From Methanobrevibacter sp. (lineage in GTDB: Archaea > Methanobacteriota > Methanobacteria > Methanobacteriales > Methanobacteriaceae), in the NCBI GenBank assembly GCA_017434555.1, contig JAFRFB010000014.1:1-33320 (forward strand): DNA of 33,320 nt. The letters run 5' to 3'. The notes beneath the pieces were generated by a model. The model did no database searches, had not been told where the DNA came from, and saw only the letters and a program-made list of their open reading frames with translations. Shown piece by piece: positions 8,478-16,414 of this stretch. The position numbers were made by a program, and so were the translations under genes. Positions within the stretch are counted from its first letter, which is position 1, and each line of letters starts with the position of its first letter.

Positions 8478-9065
8478 AATATTTTGCTCCTTTTTTAGTT
8501 AATATTATATATGGTTTACGATGATATTTAATGGTATTGATGGAGAAAAAACTTATGGGACTGTCCATTAATTAGTATTTTGTTTTAATATCGATGTGAA
8601 CGGGAAGTGGAAATTAGAGTTGAAATTTCATATCATGTTTATTTCAATTAAAATATCATTCATAATATTAAGTGTAAAGGGGTTTTTAGAGATTATATAT
8701 AATAATATACCCATTACATTATTTATATTCTGTTATTTTTCTTATTATCAATTAAAAATCATTATCACCATATATTATTTATATTAATGTGTTAACATGA
8801 ATGGCATGATTTAGATTGTTGATTTTAAAAAGAAGCTCATTTAATTAAAATATATTTAACGAGAACTTATTTAATTTTAATAGGAGTTACATTCGTTTTA
8901 GTTAATTTAAAAGATTAATGTCATGTAAATTTTGATATTGATAATTATTTCTTAAAAAATATATAAACTATTATTAAATTAGTAATAAAGAATTAGAGTA
9001 TAGTTCATCATGACAATTTTGGACAGAGCCAAATTATATATGATACTGTTTTCTTAAATTATATT
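8478..9065. other. Long AT-rich intergenic region carrying one inverted repeat copy
   Basis: No convincing gene. An ORF at 8596-8787 has an Ile/Tyr/Phe-rich composition expected from AT-rich non-coding DNA and no ribosome binding site. The left part has the repeat GGGACTGTCCATTAATTAG (8557-8575), whose inverted partner is at 13147. A looser relative, TTTTGGACAGAGCC, lies at 9017-9030. The right end has the ALP1 promoter: AATTATATATG at 9032-9042, about 29 bases before the ATG, implying a leaderless or nearly leaderless mRNA. Confidence 0.5.
8557..8575 (+). repeat. 19-bp inverted repeat, left copy
   Basis: GGGACTGTCCATTAATTAG matches the reverse complement of 13147-13165 at 17 of 19 positions. 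Together they bracket the protease-adhesin gene and the broken cfbB. The form resembles insertion-sequence ends, but no transposase gene lies between the copies. Confidence 0.55.
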
Positions 9066-12000
9066 ATGATTAACATAAATAAATCAATTGTTTTCAGTTT
9101 GATGTTGCTGATATTATTAACAGTGTCAGCGGTTTCGGCTGAAGAAAATATAACAGATTTTACAACTAAGGGAAATCTGTTAAAAGTAGATTCGTCAAAT
9201 GATAACTTCAATGATTTAAATAATGGGATAAATGGGAGTCTAAATGAATTAAAACTTACTCATGACTATGTCTACGATGAAGGCAATGACATCAATTTCA
9301 CAGATGGAATTAATGTCTCCAAAAGCAACTTCCTTTTGGATGGTAACGGATATAGTATTGACGGAAACGGAAAAGCGAGAATATTTAATATAATTGGGAA
9401 CAATGTCACTCTAAAAAATTTGATAATCAAAAATGCATTAAATGGTGCTGTGTCTTTCGTTCAGCCAAATGCAGAGTATTATCTGGACAATGTCACCATT
9501 CAAAACTCATCCTCCAAATATTCTTATGGTGGAATTGAATTAAATGCTACCAATCTGCTTGTAAACAATTCAAAATTTATTTCAAATAATGGTACTGACA
9601 GTTCAGATATTTTTTGCAACGAAGAATGTAATGTAATTGTTCTAAATTCCACTTTTGAAGGTGGAATCGAGTCAAAATGGTCACATATTTATTTTTCTGG
9701 CGGAGCATTGATTGTTGACGGTTCCACTTTTGCAAATTCACGTTCAAGCTATGCCAATGCAATTTATGGTGAAGATGGTAGGGTGACTGTACGTAACACT
9801 AAATTCAGGAATCTTACTGTTTTGAATAGTGCTGGTGCAATTGGCGTTAAATATGCGGTTAATTTAACTGTTGAGGATTGTGAATTTACAAATATCACTT
9901 CAGGTAAGGATGGTGGGGTGATTTTTGCTGATATTGAACAGGGTTATGTGACAATCGCCAACTCAAAATTCCATGGTTGTTTTGCGGCATTTGGAAGTGC
10001 CGTAATGCAGCTTAGAGCTGAGTTAAATATCATCAACTCAACTTTCGAAGATAATATTGCAATGTATGATGGTGGAGTATTATGGACATCATATGCTGAT
10101 GTATCCATTGAAAATTCTACATTCAAGAGAAATAATGTTGTTAAAGAAGATTTGGAAATTGGGGGAGTATTGTACTTTGATAAAGGAGACATATTAATCA
10201 AGGGTTCAACTTTCATTGACAATCACGGATCAAACAAGGGGGATGCGGTATTCACCTATGATTCCAAACTCACATTACAAAACAACACCTTTAAGGATAA
10301 CGGAAATGCCCTATACTCAGTATTCTCAACACAAGACATTGCCGAAGACAATAAATTCAATAATGATTTGGTTTCTGTTAACAACACATTTTATGCAACA
10401 ATTGTGGTAAACGACGGAATAGAATTAACACTGATTAATAACACTCCTTATAAATTTGACACCTTACCTGATAAATTCAATTTAAAGGATTATGGATTAG
10501 TGGGTCCTGTCAGAGACCAGGGTCATATGGGTGCATGCTGGACATTTGCAACATCCGGTGCTTTAGAATCAGCATTGCTTAAAGCAACCGGAAAATTATA
10601 TAATTTTTCACAGGACAATATTCAAAATACAATGCTTCAATATTCAATTTATGGAGTTGATGGAATTTTAGAAGGTGCACAACAATCCACAGGTGTCGGA
10701 TATCTTGTAAACTGGTACGGTCCATATCCAACCGATCTGGATAGATATGATGAGCTTGGAAAAGTATCCACCCATATCAACATGGGAAATGAAAGTATAC
10801 ATGTTCAGGACGTAGTGTTCTTCCCGGCTCGTCAAAATGCAACAGACAATTATATCTTTAAAAAAGCATTAATAGACTACGGAGCATTTCTAGTGGCAAT
10901 TTATTCAGGTGAGAGTTCAAAATATTATAACGAAACATCTGCTGCACGTTATTACAATGGAACTAAAGGTATAAATCATGCGGTAACCCTTGTTGGTTGG
11001 GATGATAATTATCCTGCAAGTAATTTCCTAAATCCACCTTCTGGTGATGGTGCATGGATTATTAAAAACAGCTGGGGTACAGAGTGGGGAGATGAAGGCT
11101 ATTTCTACCTATCATATTATGATACATCATTCAATACTCAAAACCCTCAGCAGTATCCATACTATGCTGCTTACTTATTTAACAACACTGTTCCATACAA
11201 TAAGAATTATCAAACAGATGCCGGACAGTTAAATAACTTTGTAGATCAATACAAGTACTTCTCAAATACCTACACTGCTCTTGAAGATGATTTAATTGCA
11301 GCCGTGGGTACTTACTTTGATAGTGATGGAGTTGATTATGAATTTGATATTTATGTTAATGGAGTATTAAAACACACACAAAATGGTGTAAGCCCATTTG
11401 CAGGTTATCATACCATCAAATTAACACAATACGTTCCAATTTCAGCAAATGATACTTTTAAAGTTGTATTCAAAAGTAGTTCTCTACCTTTCGAATATAA
11501 TTCAAGACATCATCATAAGGAAAACGTTTCATTTGGAAGCGTGGATGGTGTCAATTGGGAGGACCTTGGTAAAGATAATGTAACAGCAATATTGAAAGTG
11601 TACACCATTCCCATGGAAAGTGTCATTATTCAAGCTGAAGACATTGTGATGTATTATAAAAACGGCACAAGATTTGAAGTAAAATTATTCGATAGCCAAG
11701 GCAATCCATTTGCAAATGAAAATATAACTCTTTCTATTAACGGTGTTTCTTATAATAGAACAACCGATGAAAACGGTAGTGCTTCAATTGCCATTAATTT
11801 AAACCCTGGCAATTATACATGTTCTGTATCTTATATTGGCAGAGAAAATTATACTAATTCCACTGTTGAAAACACAATAACTGTTTTATCTACTATTCGT
11901 GGTAATGACTTGGTAAAAATATTCAGAAATGAATCTCAATACTATGCTACTTTCCTTGATGGCCAAGGCAATCCTTTAGCTGAAGGAACAAATGTCACAT

Positions 12001-12665
12001 TCAACATCAATGGCGTATTCTACACTCGCCAAGTAAATGGCAGTGAAGGAAAAGCTAAATTAAACATTAATTTAGAAGCTGGAAAATATATCATTACTGC
12101 TTATCATCCATTTAATAATCAGACACATTCAAACAACATTACTGTATTATCTAGGGTAATCGATAATGATGATTTAGTAAAATACTACAGAAACGGTTCC
12201 CAATATGTTGTTACTATTTTAGGTGCTGACGGTAAAGTGGTAGGTGCTGGTGAAAACGTCACATTCAACATCCATGGTGTAATGTACACTCGCCAAACCA
12301 ATGAATCAGGTCAAGCTAAATTAAACATTAATTTAGATCCTGGAAACTACACGATAACAGCAATGTACAATGACTGTAGAGTATCTAATAACATTGAAGT
12401 ATTGCCTGTCCTGTTTGCTGAAGACTTAGTTAAAAAATATGGTATTTCCGATCAATTCAAAGCATTATTAGTTGATGGTCAAGGAAATCCTTTCCCTAAT
12501 CAAAAAATTACTTTCAACATTAACGGAGTATTCTATCAAAGAACCACAAATGATGAAGGTTATGCTGCATTGAATATTAGATTAGGATCACCTAATGATT
12601 CATATATCATTACTTCAAGTTTCAATGGAACTAACATATCAAACAAAATTACTATTGTAGATTAA
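9066..12665 (+). CDS. Secreted adhesin-like protein with papain-family (C1) protease domain
   Basis: A 1199-aa surface protein. Residues 1-25 are a signal peptide (hydrophobic core, ending AVSAEE). About 75-430 is a right-handed beta-helix with repeated 'N-S-x-F' and 'GG(V/A)I' turns. About 470-690 is a C1A cysteine protease: oxyanion Gln485 and nucleophile Cys491 ([12 protein letters not shown]), His638 ([11 protein letters not shown]), Asn668 ([20 protein letters not shown]). All catalytic residues are present. About 700-850 resembles the lectin-like domain that often follows such proteases. The last 350 residues are four Ig-like modules shared with the two other adhesins in this window. 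No C-terminal membrane helix. Likely exported to the cell surface; the substrate (own wall, glycoprotein, or other microbes) is unknown. Confidence 0.9.
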   Translation: MININKSIVFSLMLLILLTVSAVSAEENITDFTTKGNLLKVDSSNDNFNDLNNGINGSLNELKLTHDYVYDEGNDINFTDGINVSKSNFLLDGNGYSIDGNGKARIFNIIGNNVTLKNLIIKNALNGAVSFVQPNAEYYLDNVTIQNSSSKYSYGGIELNATNLLVNNSKFISNNGTDSSDIFCNEECNVIVLNSTFEGGIESKWSHIYFSGGALIVDGSTFANSRSSYANAIYGEDGRVTVRNTKFRNLTVLNSAGAIGVKYAVNLTVEDCEFTNITSGKDGGVIFADIEQGYVTIANSKFHGCFAAFGSAVMQLRAELNIINSTFEDNIAMYDGGVLWTSYADVSIENSTFKRNNVVKEDLEIGGVLYFDKGDILIKGSTFIDNHGSNKGDAVFTYDSKLTLQNNTFKDNGNALYSVFSTQDIAEDNKFNNDLVSVNNTFYATIVVNDGIELTLINNTPYKFDTLPDKFNLKDYGLVGPVRDQGHMGACWTFATSGALESALLKATGKLYNFSQDNIQNTMLQYSIYGVDGILEGAQQSTGVGYLVNWYGPYPTDLDRYDELGKVSTHINMGNESIHVQDVVFFPARQNATDNYIFKKALIDYGAFLVAIYSGESSKYYNETSAARYYNGTKGINHAVTLVGWDDNYPASNFLNPPSGDGAWIIKNSWGTEWGDEGYFYLSYYDTSFNTQNPQQYPYYAAYLFNNTVPYNKNYQTDAGQLNNFVDQYKYFSNTYTALEDDLIAAVGTYFDSDGVDYEFDIYVNGVLKHTQNGVSPFAGYHTIKLTQYVPISANDTFKVVFKSSSLPFEYNSRHHHKENVSFGSVDGVNWEDLGKDNVTAILKVYTIPMESVIIQAEDIVMYYKNGTRFEVKLFDSQGNPFANENITLSINGVSYNRTTDENGSASIAINLNPGNYTCSVSYIGRENYTNSTVENTITVLSTIRGNDLVKIFRNESQYYATFLDGQGNPLAEGTNVTFNINGVFYTRQVNGSEGKAKLNINLEAGKYIITAYHPFNNQTHSNNITVLSRVIDNDDLVKYYRNGSQYVVTILGADGKVVGAGENVTFNIHGVMYTRQTNESGQAKLNINLDPGNYTITAMYNDCRVSNNIEVLPVLFAEDLVKKYGISDQFKALLVDGQGNPFPNQKITFNINGVFYQRTTNDEGYAALNIRLGSPNDSYIITSSFNGTNISNKITIVD
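11617..12662 (+). repeat. Shared C-terminal cassette of adhesin-like proteins, copy 1 (plus strand)
   Basis: Four tandem modules of about 80-95 residues, each with an opening such as [12 protein letters not shown], a middle VTFNI(N/H)GVxYxR and a closing 'LNINL..G.YIIT'. The same four module types occur in the same order at 24397-25440 and 30867-31890 on the minus strand. Confidence 0.8.
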
Positions 12666-12697
12666 GGGGGCAATGCCCTCTTAATCTGTTTTTTTTA
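12659..12697 (+). terminator. Strong hairpin terminator at the end of the protease-adhesin gene
   Basis: Stem AGATTAAGGGGGC / GCCCTCTTAATCT (13 pairs with one G-T), three-base loop, then GTTTTTTTT. The stem begins in the stop codon. Confidence 0.8.
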
Positions 12698-12823
12698 AAA
12701 TTTTCTATAATTACCAAAAATCCTATTTTTGAAAATTTAGTTTTAGAATCAAGATTTTTAGAACCATACCTAAAATCAAATGATTTCAAAAAGATAATAT
12801 ATAATCAAAATAAATTATTATTC

Positions 12824-13150
12824 ATGAGAGTTATTTTAACAGGAACAGGTAGTGCAGTTGGAAAGACTACAATTGCAACAGGAATCATGAAAGCATTATC
12901 TGAAAAATATAATGTGCAGCCGTTCAAAGTAGGTCCGGACTATATCGACCCATCATACCACACTTTAGCAACTGGAAATACTTCCAGGAACTTAGATTCA
13001 TTCTTTATGTATGACGGACAGGTCAGGGACTCATTCAATAAGGCGATGAAAGATAAGGACATTGCAGTTATTGAAGGAGTCAGAGGCCTTTATCAACATC
13101 TAACAATTTTTCAATTTCACCATCCAATAAATTTTAAATATAAAATTTAA
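12824..13150 (+). pseudogene. Truncated cfbB/cbiA-type amidotransferase gene
   Basis: The first 90 codons match the N-terminus of the CobB/CbiA family, which in methanogens is CfbB, the Ni-sirohydrochlorin a,c-diamide synthase of coenzyme F430 synthesis. Visible are the P-loop [11 protein letters not shown], then [12 protein letters not shown] and IEGVRGLY. After GVRGLY (about 13093) the similarity stops and the frame runs on for about 18 unrelated residues to a stop at 13150, just at an inverted repeat. The family is about 450 residues long, so the ATPase half is incomplete and the glutaminase domain is gone. A TATA-like TAATATATAAT at 12795-12805 remains upstream. A functional copy must exist elsewhere if the cell makes F430. 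Confidence 0.8.
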
Positions 13151-13165
13151 TTAGTGGACAGTCCC
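13147..13165 (-). repeat. 19-bp inverted repeat, right copy
   Basis: TTAATTAGTGGACAGTCCC, the inverted partner of 8557-8575. The stop codon of the truncated cfbB frame (13148-13150) falls inside it, and a minus-strand gene fragment reads through it from the other side. Confidence 0.55.
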
Positions 13166-13272
13166 TTATCTCTTTTTTCGCTGATGCCTCTTTTTAATGC
13201 CATACCACTATAATTTCTAAAACATACTGCATCATTTTCTAAAGTTAATACTCCAAGTTTATCATTTACTTA
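13148..13272 (-). pseudogene. Unidentified gene fragment ending in the inverted repeat
   Basis: The minus strand is open for about 40 codons from 13272 to a TAA at 13148-13150, with protein-like content (NDKLGVLTLENDAVCFR, NYSGMALKRG). It is preceded directly by a stop and its last residues (GLSTN) come from the repeat itself, as if a gene had been cut by an insertion. Family not recognised. Confidence 0.35.
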
Positions 13273-13425
13273 AAATTTTACATAAACATTAGTTATTCTG
13301 TTATAGTGCAGTGAAAATTATCCTAAAAATGAAATTGATTTGTTATATGCAAAAAATAATTATTGCTATTATCCTGCTAATAGCATATAGATACCAATAA
13401 AATAGCTAAAAACCATATATTAATC

Positions 13426-13701
13426 ATGGATATCAAAGATGACATGAGAATTATATCACTATTGCTTCGCTCTAAAAAACGAGTAGAAGTCTTAAAATCC
13501 CTAGAATTTGAAGATAAAATCCCTTCCAAAATCAGTAAAGATATTGGTGATAATAGCAATCATGTATCCAAATATTTAAAAACCTTAAAAGATGCGGATT
13601 TGGTAGTCTGTTTAAATGAAGAAGACAACAGATACAGATTTTACAGCATCACCGATAAAGGAACCTATTATCTTAATAAAGTTAAAGATGAATATAAATA
13701 A
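13426..13701 (+). CDS. Small winged-helix transcriptional regulator
   Basis: A 91-aa single-domain HTH protein of the ArsR/MarR-like type common in archaea. Residues 8-50 form the helix bundle with recognition region SKDIGDNSNHVSKYLKTLKDADLV, and 55-90 the wing (EEDNRYRFYSITDKG) and last helix. No metal-binding cysteines or ligand domain are visible, so the signal is unknown. No ribosome binding site precedes the ATG, suggesting a leaderless transcript. It converges on the ferredoxin-like membrane protein gene with only three bases between the stops. Confidence 0.75.
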   Translation: MDIKDDMRIISLLLRSKKRVEVLKSLEFEDKIPSKISKDIGDNSNHVSKYLKTLKDADLVVCLNEEDNRYRFYSITDKGTYYLNKVKDEYK

Positions 13702-13704
13702 ATT

Positions 13705-14526
13705 TTAAAAATCCAGCGCATTAACCGAACAATTCCTAACGCATTCAGCACAAAGAATACATTCTGTCCCGTTTTTTCTTTTTCTTGAATTATTCAACAT
13801 GTCTACATTCATAGGACATGTCTTTATACATTTTTGACAATCAACGCATTTTTCTTCATCAACAGTTACACGAAGCCTTGAAAAATAACTTGTAGGCTTT
13901 AAGAATACTGTAATTGGACATATGTATTTACAGAAAGCACGATTATCCTTTAGGACAAATGCAAGTACAATTCCAACTGCATAATAAATTATATTTCCCA
14001 CAATGAATGTATAATACATTATTAATTCAAGATTATTGACTTTTAAAAGGAATAGGCCTGAAACAAAGCACAAAATAATTACAAATAGAATATATCTAAT
14101 GTAGCCAAAGTTTTTTCTTGGATTTTGAGGAACTTTATATGGCAGTAAATCCAGTATCATAGCTGTCCAGCAGGCATAACCGCACCATCCCCGACCGAAG
14201 AGGAATGGTCCTGCAATCTTTGCAACCAAAAAGTGTATTACTGCCGCTTCAAATAGGCCTAAAAACAGATAATACCAAAATCCAGAAATCAACATATTTT
14301 CATGGCCGATTAAACCTACAAATATCAGTAGGTAACATCCAATTGCCAACAATATGAGATTGCGACCCCATTTATAACCATTGGAAAGCAAAGCTATTCC
14401 AATAGCTAAAGATGTCCCAATATACAGGAAATTATATATGTAAAAATCATTACCCGTTATAAAATAAATTAAAAATGCTATAAATATAAAAATAATTTCA
14501 ATTAATAGTGGTGCTTTAATTTTCAT
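13705..14526 (-). CDS. Membrane-bound 4Fe-4S protein (NapH/MauN-like)
   Basis: A 273-aa protein with about six hydrophobic segments and a C-terminal double 4Fe-4S ferredoxin domain: CVDCQKCIKTCPMN and CILCAECVRNCSVN. Two further cysteine motifs lie at membrane edges, GRGWCGYACW and FCKYICP, the pattern of the NapH/CcoG/NosR-type family that passes electrons across or along the membrane. The redox partner is unknown. The start codon follows the speB stop without a gap (TAA then ATG), so it is co-translated with agmatinase, although a functional link between the two is not obvious. Confidence 0.82.
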   Translation of the reverse strand: MKIKAPLLIEIIFIFIAFLIYFITGNDFYIYNFLYIGTSLAIGIALLSNGYKWGRNLILLAIGCYLLIFVGLIGHENMLISGFWYYLFLGLFEAAVIHFLVAKIAGPFLFGRGWCGYACWTAMILDLLPYKVPQNPRKNFGYIRYILFVIILCFVSGLFLLKVNNLELIMYYTFIVGNIIYYAVGIVLAFVLKDNRAFCKYICPITVFLKPTSYFSRLRVTVDEEKCVDCQKCIKTCPMNVDMLNNSRKRKNGTECILCAECVRNCSVNALDF

Positions 14527-15396
14527 TTAAATCAATGATAAAAAGTCATAGATTATTTTAGCAGCAGTGACAGCCGTATTTTCGCCTAATCTGTCGGTAG
14601 CTGTTTCAACAACATCCATTCCAACAACTTCTTTAAATGCCAAAGCCTTAATAACGTCCTCAATTTCTGATGTGAATAACCCGCCAGGAGATGGATTTCC
14701 AACACATGGCGCAATGGCAGGGTCAAAAACGTCCATATCAATTGATAAATAAATCGGCGTTTCTACAGTTGCCAAATAATACTCTACAGCATCCATATGT
14801 TTGTGAACGTCCTTATTTTTAAATGTTCGGATATTATAAGTGGACTTGACGAACTCTTCCTCTTCAAGAGATGATGATCTTATTCCAATCTGAACCAAAT
14901 CAACACCAAATTCATGAGCTCTTCTCATAACCGTTGCATGAGAATATTTCTCACCTATGAAATCGAATGCCAAGTCTCTGTGTGCATCCAAGTGAACTAC
15001 AGTCAATTTGTCATATTTTTCAGTTAATGCCTTAATTACCCCAATTGATGCTGAATGTTCACCGCCAATAGTTATCGGCTTAACATTTAAATCAAGCAAT
15101 TCCCTGACCGTGTCTTCAACAATATTGCATGTGGCCTGACAATTTCCCGGAACTACATTAACATCTCCGAAATCATAGAATGTAGTGTCCAAATCACTTT
15201 TAAAATTAGTATTGTATTTTTCAAAACCATATGATGCTTCACGAACAACAACAGGCCCTAAACGTGAACCTGAATGATATGATGTTGTGCTGTCAAATGG
15301 AACACCGATTATGCCATACGAATCCTTTTTAATATTTTCAAAATCAGTTTCTGCAGAAAATGCAAATTTCCACGGTTCGTAGGTATTCAATAGCAT
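14527..15396 (-). CDS. speB: Agmatinase (ureohydrolase family)
   Basis: A 289-aa arginase/agmatinase-family enzyme, which would split agmatine into putrescine and urea. The manganese-binding motifs are present in order: GGEHS (Glu in place of the more common Asp), DAHRDL, and SIDMDVFDP. The small SPGGL segment near the end favours agmatinase over arginase. It follows the aIF5A gene; putrescine leads to spermidine, the donor for hypusine, giving a metabolic reason for the pairing. A hairpin between the two genes may uncouple their expression. Confidence 0.9.
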   Translation of the reverse strand: MLLNTYEPWKFAFSAETDFENIKKDSYGIIGVPFDSTTSYHSGSRLGPVVVREASYGFEKYNTNFKSDLDTTFYDFGDVNVVPGNCQATCNIVEDTVRELLDLNVKPITIGGEHSASIGVIKALTEKYDKLTVVHLDAHRDLAFDFIGEKYSHATVMRRAHEFGVDLVQIGIRSSSLEEEEFVKSTYNIRTFKNKDVHKHMDAVEYYLATVETPIYLSIDMDVFDPAIAPCVGNPSPGGLFTSEIEDVIKALAFKEVVGMDVVETATDRLGENTAVTAAKIIYDFLSLI

Positions 15397-15404
15397 AATG
15401 TATC

Positions 15405-15441
15405 TAAAAAAAGAATAAAGTAGAGAACTTATTTAGTTCTC
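15405..15441 (-). terminator. Hairpin between aIF5A and speB
   Basis: On the minus strand GAGAAC / GTTCTC (6 pairs, seven-base loop, 15423-15441) spans the aIF5A stop codon and is followed by TACTTTATTCTTTTTTT. It could end the aIF5A transcript or reduce read-through into speB. Confidence 0.6.
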
Positions 15442-15818
15442 ATAATTTTCATATTACCTAAAGCTACAATGTATTCTACTTCAATACCTTCAGTGATTTG
15501 GTCTTTTAAGTCTTCAGGCATTGGTAAGTCTAAAGTTTCGTAACTTTCCATATCCATTAATTGAACATTGTCACCTTGGATAGATAAAACTTGTCCTACT
15601 CTTTTATCGATAATAGGAATATCTACTTTAGTATCTACAGGTTTAACAATACTTCTTTTTTGGTTATCAAAAATACCTACTGCTTCTAATCTTGCTTTAG
15701 CAGCCCCGTGTTTACCAGGGGATGAGGTAGTTAAACTAGTGATTTTAGATGCTTCTCCACCTAATACAATATATTTTCCAACTTTTAATGTTTTAATCTC
15801 TACAACTTTAGTTGACAT
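15429..15818 (-). CDS. eif5A: Translation factor aIF5A (hypusine-containing)
   Basis: A 129-aa archaeal IF5A, which helps ribosomes through stalling sequences. The N-terminal SH3-like domain carries the hypusine loop [12 protein letters not shown], with Lys36 as the residue modified by deoxyhypusine synthase. The C-terminal OB-fold follows from about residue 70 ([20 protein letters not shown]). Length is exactly that of the family. GGAGGAAA directly upstream is one of the strongest ribosome binding sites in the window, and TTATAGATTATAAAAAT (about 15842-15860, minus strand) is the promoter candidate. Confidence 0.95.
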   Translation of the reverse strand: MSTKVVEIKTLKVGKYIVLGGEASKITSLTTSSPGKHGAAKARLEAVGIFDNQKRSIVKPVDTKVDIPIIDKRVGQVLSIQGDNVQLMDMESYETLDLPMPEDLKDQITEGIEVEYIVALGNMKIMRTK

Positions 15819-15933
15819 TAATTTTCCTCCATAAATCCAGATTTTTATAATCTATAATAAGAATTATTTTAGATTAATTATAATTTTATTTAATATTTTA
15901 TTTAAAGTATTCGCTTATCACAAGGAATTCAAC

Positions 15934-16266
15934 TTATGCAATAATAATGAAAGTTACTGCCAAAAGTATTGTCATTAAAAAAACCCAAACTATGACAAAA
16001 GTTTTTTTAATATCACTTTCGCCTTTGGTAATGTAAGACTCACCCTCAATGTCTGAGGATCTTTTCCTGGTATTTTTATACTGGTCATCGTTTCTTAAAA
16101 AATTGTAGAATGCTCTGCAGATAAAAACAAAGAATATAACAATAATTCCAGAATAAACGATATTCATTCCAGGATTAATCAGCATTACTAATGAAGATAA
16201 AAGCAACATCAGCATTAAAAATAAAACTCCCGTGATTACTAATGAAATGTATTTATTTATAATCAT
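15934..16266 (-). CDS. Small membrane protein of unknown function
   Basis: A 110-aa protein not recognised as a known family. It has three hydrophobic segments (about 7-29, 37-55 and 87-109) and a charged loop (about 58-86) between the second and third. There is no ribosome binding site; TATA-like ATTATATAC on the minus strand lies about 25 bases before the start, implying a leaderless mRNA. It shares a divergent promoter region with the NAD kinase gene. No enzymatic motif is visible. Confidence 0.6.
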   Translation of the reverse strand: MIINKYISLVITGVLFLMLMLLLSSLVMLINPGMNIVYSGIIVIFFVFICRAFYNFLRNDDQYKNTRKRSSDIEGESYITKGESDIKKTFVIVWVFLMTILLAVTFIIIA

Positions 16267-16414
16267 AATTTTATATAGATAAAAGGTATATAATAAAATT
16301 AGTGATAGATGAAAATAGCTATTGTCAAAAAAGGAAAGAATAGAAAATTTAATGCTTTAAGTGATGCCTGATTGGACGTTGTAGCATCAGTAGTTTATTT
16401 GGAAGATTGATAAT
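16267..16414. promoter_or_regulatory. Divergent promoter region with a small interrupted ORF
   Basis: TTTTATATAG (16270-16279) and GTATATAATA (16287-16296) can act as TATA boxes in either direction. An ATG at 16309, with AGTGAT before it, opens a 20-codon ORF ending in TGA at 16369; the same frame continues with LDVVASVVYLED to a TGA at 16408, five bases before the NAD kinase ATG. It could be a leader peptide or a decayed small gene. Confidence 0.4.

Noticed and set aside
8596-8787. A 63-codon plus-strand ORF
   Set aside because: Composition is Ile/Phe/Tyr-rich as expected from AT-rich DNA, with no ribosome binding site and no known motif.
9066-12665. A pseudomurein endoisopeptidase (C71, PeiW/PeiP type)
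   Set aside because: The motifs [18 protein letters not shown] and KNSWGTEWG are those of C1A papain-like enzymes, and no pseudomurein-binding repeat is visible.
13093-13140. A minus-strand coding piece ([14 protein letters not shown]) next to the cfbB break
   Set aside because: It is only about 15 codons long, begins right after a stop, and has no start or family match.
8557-13165. A composite transposon carrying the adhesin
   Set aside because: Inverted repeats are present, but no transposase or recombinase gene lies within or beside them and no target duplication is visible. Kept only as a repeat-bracketed island.
16369-16371. Selenocysteine at the in-frame TGA of the small ORF before nadK
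   Set aside because: No SECIS-like hairpin is apparent, the family is not a known selenoprotein, and this archaeal group is not known to use selenocysteine.
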